Assembly: GCA_000444245.1 (NCBI GenBank)
Contig: ATSW01003545.1
Location: 1-20,430, forward strand
Source: Botryllus schlosseri
Taxonomy: Eukaryota > Chordata > Ascidiacea > Stolidobranchia > Styelidae
Length of the DNA stretch: 20,430 nt
Reading direction: 5' to 3'
The notes beneath the pieces are model-generated. The model saw only the letters and a list, made by a program, of their open reading frames with translations, ran no database searches and had not been told where the DNA came from. The translations under genes and the position numbers were made by a program. Position 1 is the first letter of the stretch, and each line of letters opens with the position of its first letter. This document shows positions 9,374-18,973 of this stretch, piece by piece.

Positions 9374-9768
9374 TAGGGTTACCATATTTTGGAAATCTGA
9401 AAAGAGGAAACTTTTTCAGAATTTTCAGACTAACAAAACCGAAGGAAATTCTCTAAAATATGGGAAATTTTTCCCAGTTTGTGGACGGTTGACTAAAAAA
9501 AGGTCAACTTTCTCGCTCGGTGCCCAAAATACAGTTTTTTCCTGCACATTGCCAGGTGGTTGACTAGAAAAAAAACTTCCCTCTCAGCTCCCGAACTACC
9601 CGCCGGGGCGTCACTTCGGTGCTGATTTACGGCATCTCAGTCGAATTTTGCTGTAAATATGACCAAAATTCTCAAAAAAGAGGACAATAGGGTGTCCTCC
9701 GAGGATAACTTTCAAAAAAGTAAAAAACGAGGACAAATCCTCCTAAAAGAAGACGTATGGTAACCCTA
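9374..9768. mobile_element. hAT MITE with exact 8-bp target duplication (395 bp)
   Basis: The ends are TAGGGTTACCATA and TATGGTAACCCTA, a perfect 13-bp terminal inverted repeat. ATTTAAAC flanks it directly on both sides (9366-9373 and 9769-9776), the 8-bp duplication expected of hAT. The interior has paired gaggaca-type words near the ends and no coding capacity. It is nested in the larger element at 8615-10877 and is therefore younger. Confidence 0.93.
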
Positions 9769-10563
9769 ATTTAAACGCCCCGATGCGCCAATTCCATCCC
9801 TAATTTCTTTGTGCGATACGGAAAATATATGCGGGATTATTTGGGAATCTATACAAAAGCTCATGACATGCTAGCAGTAATATAGAGATATCATCTACAA
9901 AATTATATAAAACAAAGGCATTCTCTAATTAGAATAAATTTTACAACACAATTATACATCGTTACAATCATTAGGGATTTTGCGACAGCGAATTAAACGT
10001 CCGATTCCTCCACGAATGTGTGGGTCATACTCATTAGCGTCATTAGCCAACTTCAAGGTCCATTCTTTTATCAGAGATAATCGGATTTAATGAAGGTATA
10101 ATTCGCGGAGCAGGCCGGGATGGCGTGACGCAGCTCAGAGACAATTGCGATGATGCTTGTGTCAAATAGACATTGCGTGGTGATCATCCGAGCAAAGCGC
10201 AGGAATTGTCTTCCAAGTCCAACAAATTGCTGCATTCGCAGTTTCGTCTTGGTATTTTATGGAGTGGAAGTTACTACAGGCGAAATGTAAGCTGTAATGT
10301 GACGGCCGCCGAATATCATTTCTTATTAATAATTATATTAATATTGGAATACTTATCAATAATGTTATTTTGCTTCATATGCGAGTTGCACAACTCTTGG
10401 GTCTTCAAAAAGATGTCGACCTAGGTGGGCGAGTCTGTGTCGTGCTTTGAGATATGAACAATTGAACATAGACCTGTCAGTGAATGATTTATGAGGTATT
10501 CAATCGATTTGACAAATCAAAAAAAGTTGGATCATTGTCATGGTTCTAGCAAAACTGCCAAAG

Positions 10564-10680
10564 TATGGAATGTATGGAAAGAATTCCATACTCTACTTGA
10601 AAATTTCGACACCATATCATACTTGCACATTTCCATATTCCATACCGAACTTTCGTTCCATACCACACCATACCATGTCC
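10564..10680. repeat. Degenerate ccataccat-rich strip, second copy
   Basis: Multiple words of the type ccata(c/t)(c/t) occur in both orientations, including ccataccacaccataccat near the end. It is related in word content to the strip at 9190-9262, and both lie inside the 8615-10877 element. Confidence 0.5.
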
Positions 10681-10887
10681 CGCCTGTAACCTATTAGAAA
10701 TATATCAATATTTCCATGCTAGCAGTTACAGATGATAATTCTCTGACACCCGACTACCATGTTGCAACGTCACAAAAATTACCGATATACTGATATCTCT
10801 AATGGCTGATACCGATATTTCTCTCAAAGTGCGATATCGACTTGGTATTATCGGCAACCGCATATCGGTCGGGCTCTTATCAAAAGT

Positions 10888-11456
10888 GCGGTTTCTGCCG
10901 ACTCAGCTAGCATCGTAAGGTCAGGTAAGGCAGAGTTGGATCGAATTACGATCGCCATTGACTTCTCTCCACTTGTCTGATCCAGAACTGGCAAAGGCCA
11001 TGAATTCTGCCATGGGAAACCATTTGCTTGATAATTCTGTTTATGTGAAAAATTATCGAGACGACATATTTCGCGTTGTCGATATAGGCTGGTAACACTT
11101 CCATTAGTGTGTCTTGCAGACAACCTTTATCAGAATACGCCAACCCCACGATCTCTTCGACATTTCATGCCGGCGACACGACTGTGTTTGTTGATATACA
11201 ATGTTATTTCCAATTCTCTACCAGTTGCTGACGTTTACCCCCAACGAGTGTCAGCCTAAAATATTTGTGTTTATCTCAATATGAATACACCATAACCATA
11301 CAACCGATTATATTAAATTAGACGATGGATGCAGCGCAAATTCATCAAAAGCTACCTGTGGACGCCAACGAATTGGGTTACACATAAATCGACTTACGGA
11401 AATTAGCCACGTTCATCATCACTAGGCCAATTCCACTTCTACAAATGACTACTGGC
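10888..11456. repeat. Duplicated block D, right copy, remaining parts with an extra segment
   Basis: The part 10888-10916 (gtttctgccgactcagc) matches D1 near 3810-3830, and 11349-11456 matches D1 from the Gly-Arg-like cgtagatgccaacg through ccacttctacaaat. Between them, 10917-11348 has no counterpart in D1. This extra segment holds a block-C-like tag at about 11205-11300 and an open stretch of 58 codons at 10919-11095 whose product I do not recognise. Nothing further is recognised from 11457 to 11660. Confidence 0.6.
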
Positions 11457-11660
11457 GTGACCGGAGCCTTGTAGCGACAATGTATGTATTCACTGCATTG
11501 CTTCCTATACGAGTCCAATATCGCCCATCCTTCAACACGCCCTTCATCTCGGAAACGGGGATCTACCCAATACGAGACAGCTCGATCTGTTTGTTTTGTC
11601 TGCTCACCTCGTTGGCTCTTTGGCCGCGTGATTTTGTAGCTCGAATGAGTCGTGCGTGGT

Positions 11661-13400
11661 AGATATATTGATGNTAANCACTACGGCAACTCAAGCAACA
11701 CCAAGCGTTAAAGCGAGCAGTTTTGTTGACTCGATGTTGATGTGTATCACTGAGAATACCAACACTGCAACTGCGGACACTGTCAATAGACTGTTCAAAG
11801 TTCAGCGTCGACAACAGCGGTTTGCCGACTATAATGAAGAAAAAGCATTCCCAGCTCATCCATTGATAACCTTAGATCAGGGGTCGCCAACTTAAAACGG
11901 GTCGCGGGCCACTTTTAAAATTCCGTAGAGGCCGCGGGCCGCATGAATTCAACATCGAGATAATATAGGCCACATAGGGATATCTAGAACTCTTGACCTG
12001 AACCTTGAGGCCACAGTCTCACAACCTCGGTTTAAAAACTTTACATAGGTAGAACGCTATGCTCTCTAACATGAGCGATGGACATAGTTACTACAAAAGA
12101 AATAATATTTTATTGAAGAAATACAAATAGCCTACAACAAAAATATCATGATCCTCACTTTCATTCTATTTTGAACTATGAGCTGCACACGATACCTGGC
12201 AGCACTTTTCAGCGACTAAAGAATTGATATTAGGATTAGCTAGACACGGTATTTTCTGAAAAACTATGTCATCGTAAACTTGATCTCGTGAGGAAGCCCT
12301 CAAGTAGTTTTCTAAGCGTCTCGATCTTGGCAGTGTCTGGGACATTTTACATCAAGGCAATATGCCCATGCCCATTGCCCATTCATATCAGCTAATTATT
12401 CCTCCATGAAATTCTATTACCATCGCTGAAGCCATATCAGATAGTGAGTAATAGTGATGTTGGGCACAGGAGAATAAGCATATCTCGAACAAGAACAACA
12501 ATATTTTTATCAACAATCAATTTCTGCATTTAAAAATGCTTTCCTAAACGTTCTTCGTAAATCTGAAATCATGTCGCGGGCCGCAAAACATGACCTTGTG
12601 GGCCGCATGCGGCCCGCGTGTTGGTGACCCCTGCCTTAGATCTAATATCCTGTCACTGTTTACAGTTATACTGATACCGGCTTTTAAGCGGTATCTAATG
12701 AACACTCAAGCGCTCATGTAATAAGTTAGCTACATTCACCTCGTCATCTATGTATCCAAGAAACTCTTTGGCATATTACTAGCAGGTGAATTTTTTATTT
12801 CCCAAGTTCCTCGCCAGCATCAAACACACATATTGAGACATTGACAACAAGAACAATAACAACAACATATAATGGAATGCGGCACGGAATAGAAACGTAC
12901 CATGCTTGTGATTGTATATGAAAACCAAATACTTCGACGGAAATGGTAAATTCATAAAGAAATGTACATTGAATTGCGAAGTAAAGCAGCACTGTGTAAT
13001 TTTCATCAATTTTGACGCGAAAAGTGGACGTACAAACGATGTAATAAATTCAAAGGCGGTCAAGTATTGTCGGCCTCGCTACACAGGTAGATTTAATGCC
13101 GTAAATTTATACTCAAATGCAAGTAGAAAAGGCAATTTCCAAGACATCTCAAAACTACTACTAGTTGAAATAGGAAATTAAAGGTACGAAAAGCACTCAT
13201 AGCAGTAGTGTCAAAAAGTAAATTTGGTCGAGGGTTCCTATACTTTCGGCAGTTAATTACAGTTGGCTAGTTTCGACATTTGCACGAGACAACATCGCGA
13301 CTAACTTAAAATGGATACCGACACCGTACAAATCAATACAATTTATAAAATTACCTCATAGCAGTCACACCAACTTATAGCAAAACAATTTTGACTTTAC
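11661..13400. repeat. Duplicated block A, right copy (A2)
   Basis: Partner of 1 to about 1020, in the same orientation, interrupted by the hAT element at 11878-12633. After removing that insert the two copies align nearly throughout. The open stretch from ATG 12918 corresponds to the one from ATG 495; they share GKFI(R/K)K, LNCEV, NFDA, GR.N.V and RPRY in the same frame before diverging. No recognised protein domain is present. Confidence 0.75.
11878..12633. mobile_element. hAT non-autonomous element with exact 8-bp target duplication (756 bp)
   Basis: The left end CAGGGGTCGCCAAC and right end GTTGGTGACCCCTG are inverse with one mismatch. CCTTAGAT flanks both sides (11870-11877 and 12634-12641). 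Subterminal GCGGGCC and GGGCCGC words are typical of this hAT type. The homologous site in block A1 (around 198-215) has no insert. No transposase frame was seen inside. The exact duplication suggests a fairly recent insertion, later than the block duplication. Confidence 0.95.
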
Positions 13401-14444
13401 AAACGTGTCTAGGTAGCCCCAATATCGATTGTTTAGTTGCTGAAATGTATTGCCAGCTAGCGTGCGCAGCTCATAGTTCAAATAAGATTGTAAGTGATGA
13501 TGAAGATATTTTTTGATACAATTTTATTCCTTTTGTGGCAGGTATGCCCGTCGACCATGTTAGATAGTACAGCGTTTTACTGACATGAAGTTCTAAAAAC
13601 GTGGTTGTTAAGCTGTGTGGCCTACTTTACCTCGATATTGAATTCATGCGGCACGTGACCTCCACAAAATTTGAAAAGTTACCCGCGACCCTTTTTGAGT
13701 TGGCGATCCCTGCACTGTGGAAATGGAATGTTTTCGGGGCCAATTTATTCCACTGAATTCCCGTTCCGCGCGATTTTATGTGATTAGAATTTTTGATATT
13801 AACATAGGTACCATCAGAAATTGTGTTGAATATGGACAGGGGGTGCGATAAATCTTATTGAAAGCACAAGGGATCGATGACAAGGTAGATAAACACTGCT
13901 ATTATTATGGCACAATAATTATTATATTTACGTTGTTATTGATCTGTTACAATAATTGAAGGCAAATCTAATGCTGATTTAATTTCAATCTGGCAATGAC
14001 ATGGACAATATAGCCTATACTTATCAGGATCATACCAGAAAGCCGGATTAGGCTAAACTGCTCAAATGCTCTGATATCAGATCAATCTTTTGTAAATTCT
14101 TCAGAATACCACCTATAATTTTGGCACGTCAAATGTTGCAATGTTATGACGCGAGAGCTTTTACGTCATGATGCATTTTTCTTCGCGCATTGTGTCCATA
14201 ACTCATTATTTTGACAAATTATGCCCAGCAACAAACAATTTTATACAAATATTTGAAAATTTGATTTTTGTCGTACGAATAGTAAATTACATTTTCACGA
14301 TGTCTTTGGAATGCCAGTCTACACGGCCCCGTCAAATAAGATCTACTTGGAAATTGAACACCCCTATTATTGATGTTGCGGCCCGCGGCGTCATCAGAAA
14401 CTTAGGAAATTGGCCCGCAAGCACATTTGAGTTTGAGATCCCTG
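13401..14444. mobile_element. Composite of hAT element remains
   Basis: In the left copy, block A passes directly into the gene flank; here about 1 kb of extra sequence separates them. It contains at least two hAT 3' ends: GAGTTGGCGATCCCTG at 13697-13712, and a GCGGCCCGCGG-containing end finishing GAGTTTGAGATCCCTG at 14429-14444. The start of either element could not be fixed and no target duplication was found. The interior, for example 13450-14340, shows no gene. The 95-residue open frame at 14168 runs into the hAT end and is not credible as a gene. Confidence 0.6.
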
Positions 14445-14454
14445 ATCTAGAGTA

Positions 14455-14488
14455 AGTACTGAAAGTGGGTAAGCCCACTTTGAGTACT
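14455..14488. other. Near-perfect hairpin
   Basis: Two 15-base arms with one mismatch (agtactgaaagtggg and cccactttgagtact) surround a 4-base loop, taag. It lies between the hAT end at 14444 and the 3' end of ParB-like copy 3. The homologous stretch near 1107-1130 is only weakly self-complementary, so the hairpin is not conserved between the two units. Function unknown. Confidence 0.7.
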
Positions 14489-14571
14489 CATAAAAGGTTA
14501 AGTGCTATACGTTTCTGACCACCTCCGAGTTAAATGTAACCCAGGCCGTGTCTCAGCGGCAGCAATCAATG

Positions 14572-15339
14572 CTACAAAATCGTGCAAGAACAGACAGAAT
14601 CATTCCGTCGCGGATTTGACCAGGAGTCGGTACTCGGATTGTTGTACCGGATCTAAAACACGAAGTGACAGCATGGTTAGCTATTTTCACACATAAAGTG
14701 TAGCGAATGAACTCAGACCTCTTACCCGTCTAGTCGGCGGTGGAGAATATGACTGCGATACATCCCGATATCCAACCCTCATCCCTTCGTAGTTGTACGT
14801 GTACGTTCTGTTGCTTAATGGCTGGGCGCACTCAGGGATGAAGGTAGGGTTTTTTAGCCAACTCGGCTTGCAGTGCTTCATTGTCCTTCCATTGCGCACC
14901 TGACCGTCCGGCCGTCATCATCAGTGGTAAAGGTCTCTTCATCGAACTTATAACTCGGTGCGATATTTACTGTGATACTGGACAAGGCTCCGTTGTATTC
15001 AGCTACTCGAAACACATACAGTCTTCTGTTGTCGAATGAGTAGTATTTGTTATTCTTTTTCGCGATGCGAATTCGCGGGAAACTGTAAGGCGAAAGCTCT
15101 TGCCGGCACAGCTGGATGGCAGCTTCGTTGACGTCACGCCCGTCCTGGAAGGTCGACTTGATGCTATTTTGCTTGAACCGGATCTCAGATGGTCGTACCT
15201 CCATATCGGTTGCGCCTGCAGTGTCTCTTAGTAAGTATCCTCTCGACAACGCGTCGTATACCAAATGATATAGGGTTGAAATAATAAAAGACGAGCACTG
15301 TGCAGTGAACCCTACAATCGATAGAACAAACATCGACAT
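14572..15339 (-). CDS. ParB/sulfiredoxin-like domain protein, copy 3, with membrane anchor and small last exon
   Basis: The first ATG is at 15339 (the frame is open 24 bases farther up). Residues 1 to about 30 (MSMFVLSIVGF, then SSFIISTLYHLVY) form a hydrophobic signal anchor. The domain follows: MEVRPSEIRFKQNSIKSTF, DGRDVNEAAIQL, SFPRIRIAKK, DNRRLYVFRVAEY, FTTDDDGRTV. Near 14898 one base is missing relative to copy 1, shifting the frame before RNGRTMKHCKPSWL. After a Pro-rich stretch a 73-bp intron (14653-14725, GTAAG to TTTTAG, phase 0) leads to a 26-residue last exon, IRYNNPSTDSWSNP to SCTIL, ending TAG. That tail matches copy 1. The frame break may be real decay or a base error. The membrane anchor suggests insertion in the secretory or plasma membrane; this is inference. 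Confidence 0.65.
14653..14725 (-). other. 73-bp intron of ParB-like copy 3
   Basis: On the minus strand the donor is CGG|GTAAG and the acceptor CGTGTTTTAG|ATC. Both sides are phase 0, and the joined frame runs into a C-terminal tail shared with copy 1. Copy 1 has no matching intron: its frame reads straight through a shorter segment. Confidence 0.65.
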
Positions 15340-15540
15340 CTCGCGAGCAGCCAAGCGGGACAATTAAATTTACAAAATTGGTCGCGGAATCGGGTAATCC
15401 CCTTGTTCGCTCTTCGACGGGAGTTTATGGGAGAATTTCGCCTAGTAATGCCTACTATTATCACATTTTCAGCTTGGATTGTAATGGTATACCGTCATTT
15501 GACATCCACAGAAATTCGACTATGAATTTCTGCCCATCCG
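15340..15540 (-). promoter_or_regulatory. Conserved 5' flank of ParB-like copy 3
   Basis: It aligns with the upstream side of copy 1 (about 1915-2085). A 23-base identity lies at 15383-15405, about 45 bases upstream of the first ATG, and the tcagcttggattgt segment near 15468 is also shared. Conservation beyond the coding part may reflect promoter function or simply shared descent. Confidence 0.45.
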
Positions 15541-15850
15541 CTTAACTGGCATAGAACCAAAATGTATTAAGTATTAAGGAGTGTGTATAAATAATTCATT
15601 ATCCGCGGACCCATTCTGTGCCAACAGAACGAGTTGTCTCAGAGTTATCTAAAAAGCGTATATCGAGATTCAGTCATATGTTCGTCTCGATTGTCCGAAG
15701 TTTCATGCGATACCATTGTTGATCTTCGATGTCACATCAATTCTCTACTATATAGTTGCTGACAATTGGCCCTGACGAGTGTCAGCTGAACATATTCAGA
15801 TATATTTCATCACGTCCACGTTTTTGTATGTAGACTGGTTGGTAGATACA
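15541..15850. repeat. Duplicated block C, right copy
   Basis: It is homologous to 2085-3190 of the left unit but has neither the MITE (2130-2312) nor the foldback (2450-3014), so it serves as an empty site for both. Shared pieces include gtgccaacagaa, attcagtcat, cgaagtttcat and gacgagtgtcagct. Confidence 0.7.
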
Positions 15851-16763
15851 AACGCACATTCCAAACGTTACACGAAAGCTGAGCCGAACGCAAATGAAGC
15901 AACCATTATTCCTGATGGGACCATGAACCCAACCGAATCACCTTGAATTCGACAGGAACTGCGGGAAATGCGCTTAAACGCATATCACCCTTCAACTAAT
16001 CTTATCGCGGTAACAGACGGCTTGAACCCAACCCATCACCTTGACAGGTCTATGCCGATTGGCAACGCCCATCGATTCTTTGCCATTGCGGTACACAACT
16101 TTCTGCTTTACGTTACCCACCCACACACCCGGAAATATACTAAACTTCTCACGGACCCCAGCGACAGGATTTGCGAAACATGAAGAACGACAGATCTGAG
16201 CTCGTGCGACGGTGACAACGTGCTGTGCGTTTGAAGATGAATCTACACACAGATATTCCTATAACCCGGTTCCAGTTGTGTACTTATCGAACGATTCCGC
16301 GCCGTAGATGCTAATATACTTTTCCGTAACAATAGCTGTGTATCCAGTTATTTCTTGTACGTACATTGACCGTTTTCCCGTTGCCTCATATGCATTGTTA
16401 TGCAGGACCTGATTAATGCTATTTATGCTATCATTATTTTACGCATTTCGTCACGATTTGGCCTTGCATATCCCAAAACTACTTTAAAGCTCATCATCAT
16501 TCATCTCACGTTGTGATTGCACTAACCACGACTATGTTGGCGAATTGTAATGTTATCCCGCATGCCCACAATCTTTTGCAACCCACATACTTGCATACCA
16601 TAGGATTGGAAAACGCTTGCGGTCTCGCAACCTCGCTCAGCAGTTATTATTAGATCAATTATATTTTCTTGCCACCAGAGCTTGTGTATTGTGTATGGCA
16701 CTTCAATCTGACACTTCGTTAATTAGTCAATCCTTTCTATAGTAGGCTAGTATACACACATAA
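15851..16763. other. No recognisable gene; one short direct repeat
   Basis: Nothing gene-like is supported here. A short direct repeat (tgaacccaacc, then atcaccttga) occurs at 15923 and again exactly 100 bases later at 16023. The 71-residue open frame at 15968 overlaps the second repeat and has no recognisable domain. Confidence 0.35.
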
Positions 16764-17171
16764 GACTTCGGTTACGCTGGTGAATCGAAACGCTCTTCTC
16801 TGGACTGGATTAGATCCGAGATAACTTGCATTGATCCGAAATCACCGTCCCGAACGATTGAAATAATTGCACGTACGTTCTCTGGCGGATGGATAAGTCC
16901 AAGTAAGTCACTCAATCCTATTTATTCTGATCCACGCGAAGTTTGGACACGCACTGATAAGTTTAGCACAATTCTAACAAAAAGGGGTCCATATGACGCC
17001 TCAAACGATAGGATTATACCTGGTCGTCTTCCCATCCAGCGTCTCGACGAGTTGACGCCACCGCAAGCTGATATAATTCACGAACGAACTCTGTGCCAGC
17101 CAGCGGTCGTATTGTATTATTCACCAACACGCGGTCATATTTTGCGGCCCGCGCTCTTATTTGAGATTTAG
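16764..17171 (+). other. Uncharacterised 135-codon open stretch without methionine
   Basis: The frame is open from just after a TAA (16761-16763) to TAG (17169-17171) and contains no ATG, so it could only be an internal or terminal exon. Residues include SLDWIRSEITCIDPKSPSR near the start and RLPIQRLDELTPPQADIIHE later; I recognise no family. A consensus donor, CCAA|GTAAGT, lies at 16903, which would end an exon of about 46 codons. The last part runs into GCGGCCCGCG sequence resembling a hAT end, which argues against the full length being coding. By a rough stop-frequency estimate an open run of this length is borderline for chance in a window this size. Confidence 0.2.
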
Positions 17172-17279
17172 TTCAGTTTCAAAATGATGTTGTTGTTTCA
17201 AAATAAGCTATTCACCTGTGCCCAATATCCTTTTTCCTAACTAGCGGCAACGACTTCGACGCTGTCAACAGCACCCTTT

Positions 17280-17990
17280 TTCGTATGACTTGTCCTCACT
17301 CGAGTCACTTTGCAAAAATGACATGACTTGACTGGACGTTTCAGAAATGCGGATTGTCTCGTGACTCGAAGCAAAATTTACGAGTCAATTTCAAGTCGAC
17401 AAGTAATCGATGTCGACGAAATCGCTGTATCTTCGGATTGTTAACGATACGCAATCACTCAATGATAGTGTGTTTTACCGAGCATCCATTGCTATATCAC
17501 AAATAAATTGATGGCAAACGCAGTGATCGGAGCTTGCAGCTTGCGTTTTCGTAAGCTAGTAATAAAGTATTTTACTAGCAATCCATCCCTGCTCTATGAA
17601 CTGCTCACAGTAGCAAGTGCTCACCATAACCAACCCTCTTGTATGATTTAAATCGAGCGGATATCGTCCATACTTTATAATTGCATTTATGGATACGTAG
17701 TGTAGGTGGATAGGGTATTGCAGCATATCATTTTTCCAATTTTCTGAGGTTTTGTATTTTATCCTGTATGTTGGCTGATAATTGTAGACTGGGGCTATAC
17801 CGATACTTCAGTAGTTTAGGAGTTCTGCGTATGCATGAGCGATACTGCACCTTTTTGCTTTTGACTTGACTACACTTGAGTCACTTCCAAAAATCGGGTG
17901 ACTCGACTTGACTCGAGACAATATGTGCGATGACTCGAGGTGTTTCGTGACTCCAAGGTATAGTGACTTGATCCCAACACTGGTGATTAT
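17280..17990. repeat. Clusters of degenerate GACTCGAGTC motifs with a hAT-like end
   Basis: Many variants of gacttgactcgagtc occur at 17288-17403 and 17861-17960. The second cluster ends in gtgacttgatcccaacactg (17963-17982), whose inverse CAGTGTTGGGATCAAGTCAC has the CAGTG tip of a hAT element. The 450 bases between the clusters are unremarkable. It is probably one degraded element or two overlapping ones; the left end was not found. Confidence 0.5.
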
Positions 17991-18600
17991 AGAGTAAAAA
18001 CGTCGCACTGCCGCCGAATGCTTGGTTATATTGTGACATATCAACAAATGAACATGTTTAACCTTTCTTGTCCTGAGGGATTATTCATTCACGTGGAAGC
18101 GTTTTCTATTAAAAATCTTAACTGTGTAAATGTACTGGATAATTCAAGTATTCTTTCATTGCCACGGACTTGCTTCGCGAGCAGAATAAAATCGTCTGAC
18201 GGTCAGGATGTGCCCCGCGGGCCGTATGCAAGACGGTGATTGCCGAGATATTGTCTTGATATTTATATAAGTAGCCTACCTTTCCTCATATAAAAACCGC
18301 ATAATTTAGGCATCTCGACGTCAGCCGTTACCGCGTCACGACACACCAAGACGTTGACAATGACGTGTCGGCAAACATGCCACTCTGCCAAGTGGGCTGA
18401 TAAAAAGCTCGGCGGAGAGGAAACCTCGGCCGAAAAGGACCGCCTCATGTTGGCCGAAACCGATATGTATATATCTTCAATTACCCCTTGTTCATGGACC
18501 CCAAATGGCTGGCGCCTAATAGTCTTGTTCTAGGAATATGAGCCCCGCATTACACGTGCTACAGAAAAATTATGCACCCCGTGAGGAAAAGCCATTAAGG
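17991..18600. other. No supported gene; GC-richer open block
   Basis: Short overlapping open frames on both strands have no recognisable domain. Between 18294 and 18533 a plus-strand frame of 79 codons (including KWADKKLGGEETSAEKDRLM) coincides with a GC-richer strip at about 18318-18450. The strip at 18195-18225 (gccccgcgggccgtatg) again resembles hAT subterminal sequence. Confidence 0.25.
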
Positions 18601-18897
18601 GAGTGGTTCTCAACCTTTTTTAGACACGTCCCCCTTTATGATAGTGAAACATGTCGCGCCCCCCTTATCGTCATATCACAAAATCCAACCGGGATGCTGG
18701 CAACCCCAATAGATTGTTTGATGGCATGGAAGGTAATGACTGTTGATGAGAGAATTCAAAAATATGAAAATCGGTCTATATATAGAGTAACACGCTTGAA
18801 TTGGAGGTAAATCGCACAAAGAGCGAAAAAAATTCAGTTGACCGCTTCTACGCGCCCCCCTTCAGATGCTTTCCCAGCCACAGGTTGAGAACCACGG
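18601..18897. mobile_element. hAT-type MITE (297 bp)
   Basis: It starts gagtggttctcaacctttttt and ends caggttgagaaccacgg, an imperfect inverted pair of the common CAGTGGTTCTCAACC type. The flanks cattaagg and cactaaag agree at 6 of 8 positions, a decayed target duplication. Poly-C words (cgcccccctt) lie inside both ends. The 90-residue open frame over it (from 18538) is not a host gene. Confidence 0.75.
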
Positions 18898-18973
18898 CAC
18901 TAAAGTGTCTTGTGCGTCGCAGGGAGGATACGTTTGAGCGCTTCCAAAACCTTTTGACCGTATAGCAGACGGG

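Larger units (their letters stand above)
8615..10877. mobile_element. hAT-like non-autonomous element, about 2.26 kb, inserted in block D
   Basis: The left tip CAGTTCGACCGATAC and the inverse of the right tip, AGAGCCCGACCGATATG, form imperfect terminal inverted repeats. Near both ends the sequence is peppered with CCGATA-type words (8640-8700 and 10780-10870), a pattern I know from hAT relatives. Comparison with D1, where gagtagg and tttctgccg lie close together, independently marks both boundaries. I could not find a convincing 8-bp duplication, so the insertion is old. No transposase frame was recognised inside. It contains a nested MITE at 9374-9768 and two strips rich in ttccataccat words. 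Confidence 0.65.

Noticed and set aside
12779-13063. 94-residue hydrophobic minus-strand open frame
   Set aside because: It is antisense to a stretch whose plus-strand frame is the one shared with block A1; the minus frame is not kept in the other copy.
14168-14455. 95-residue plus-strand open frame
   Set aside because: Its last third is the 3' end of a hAT element, and nothing else in it is recognisable.
18538-18810. 90-residue plus-strand open frame
   Set aside because: It mostly overlies the MITE at 18601-18897.
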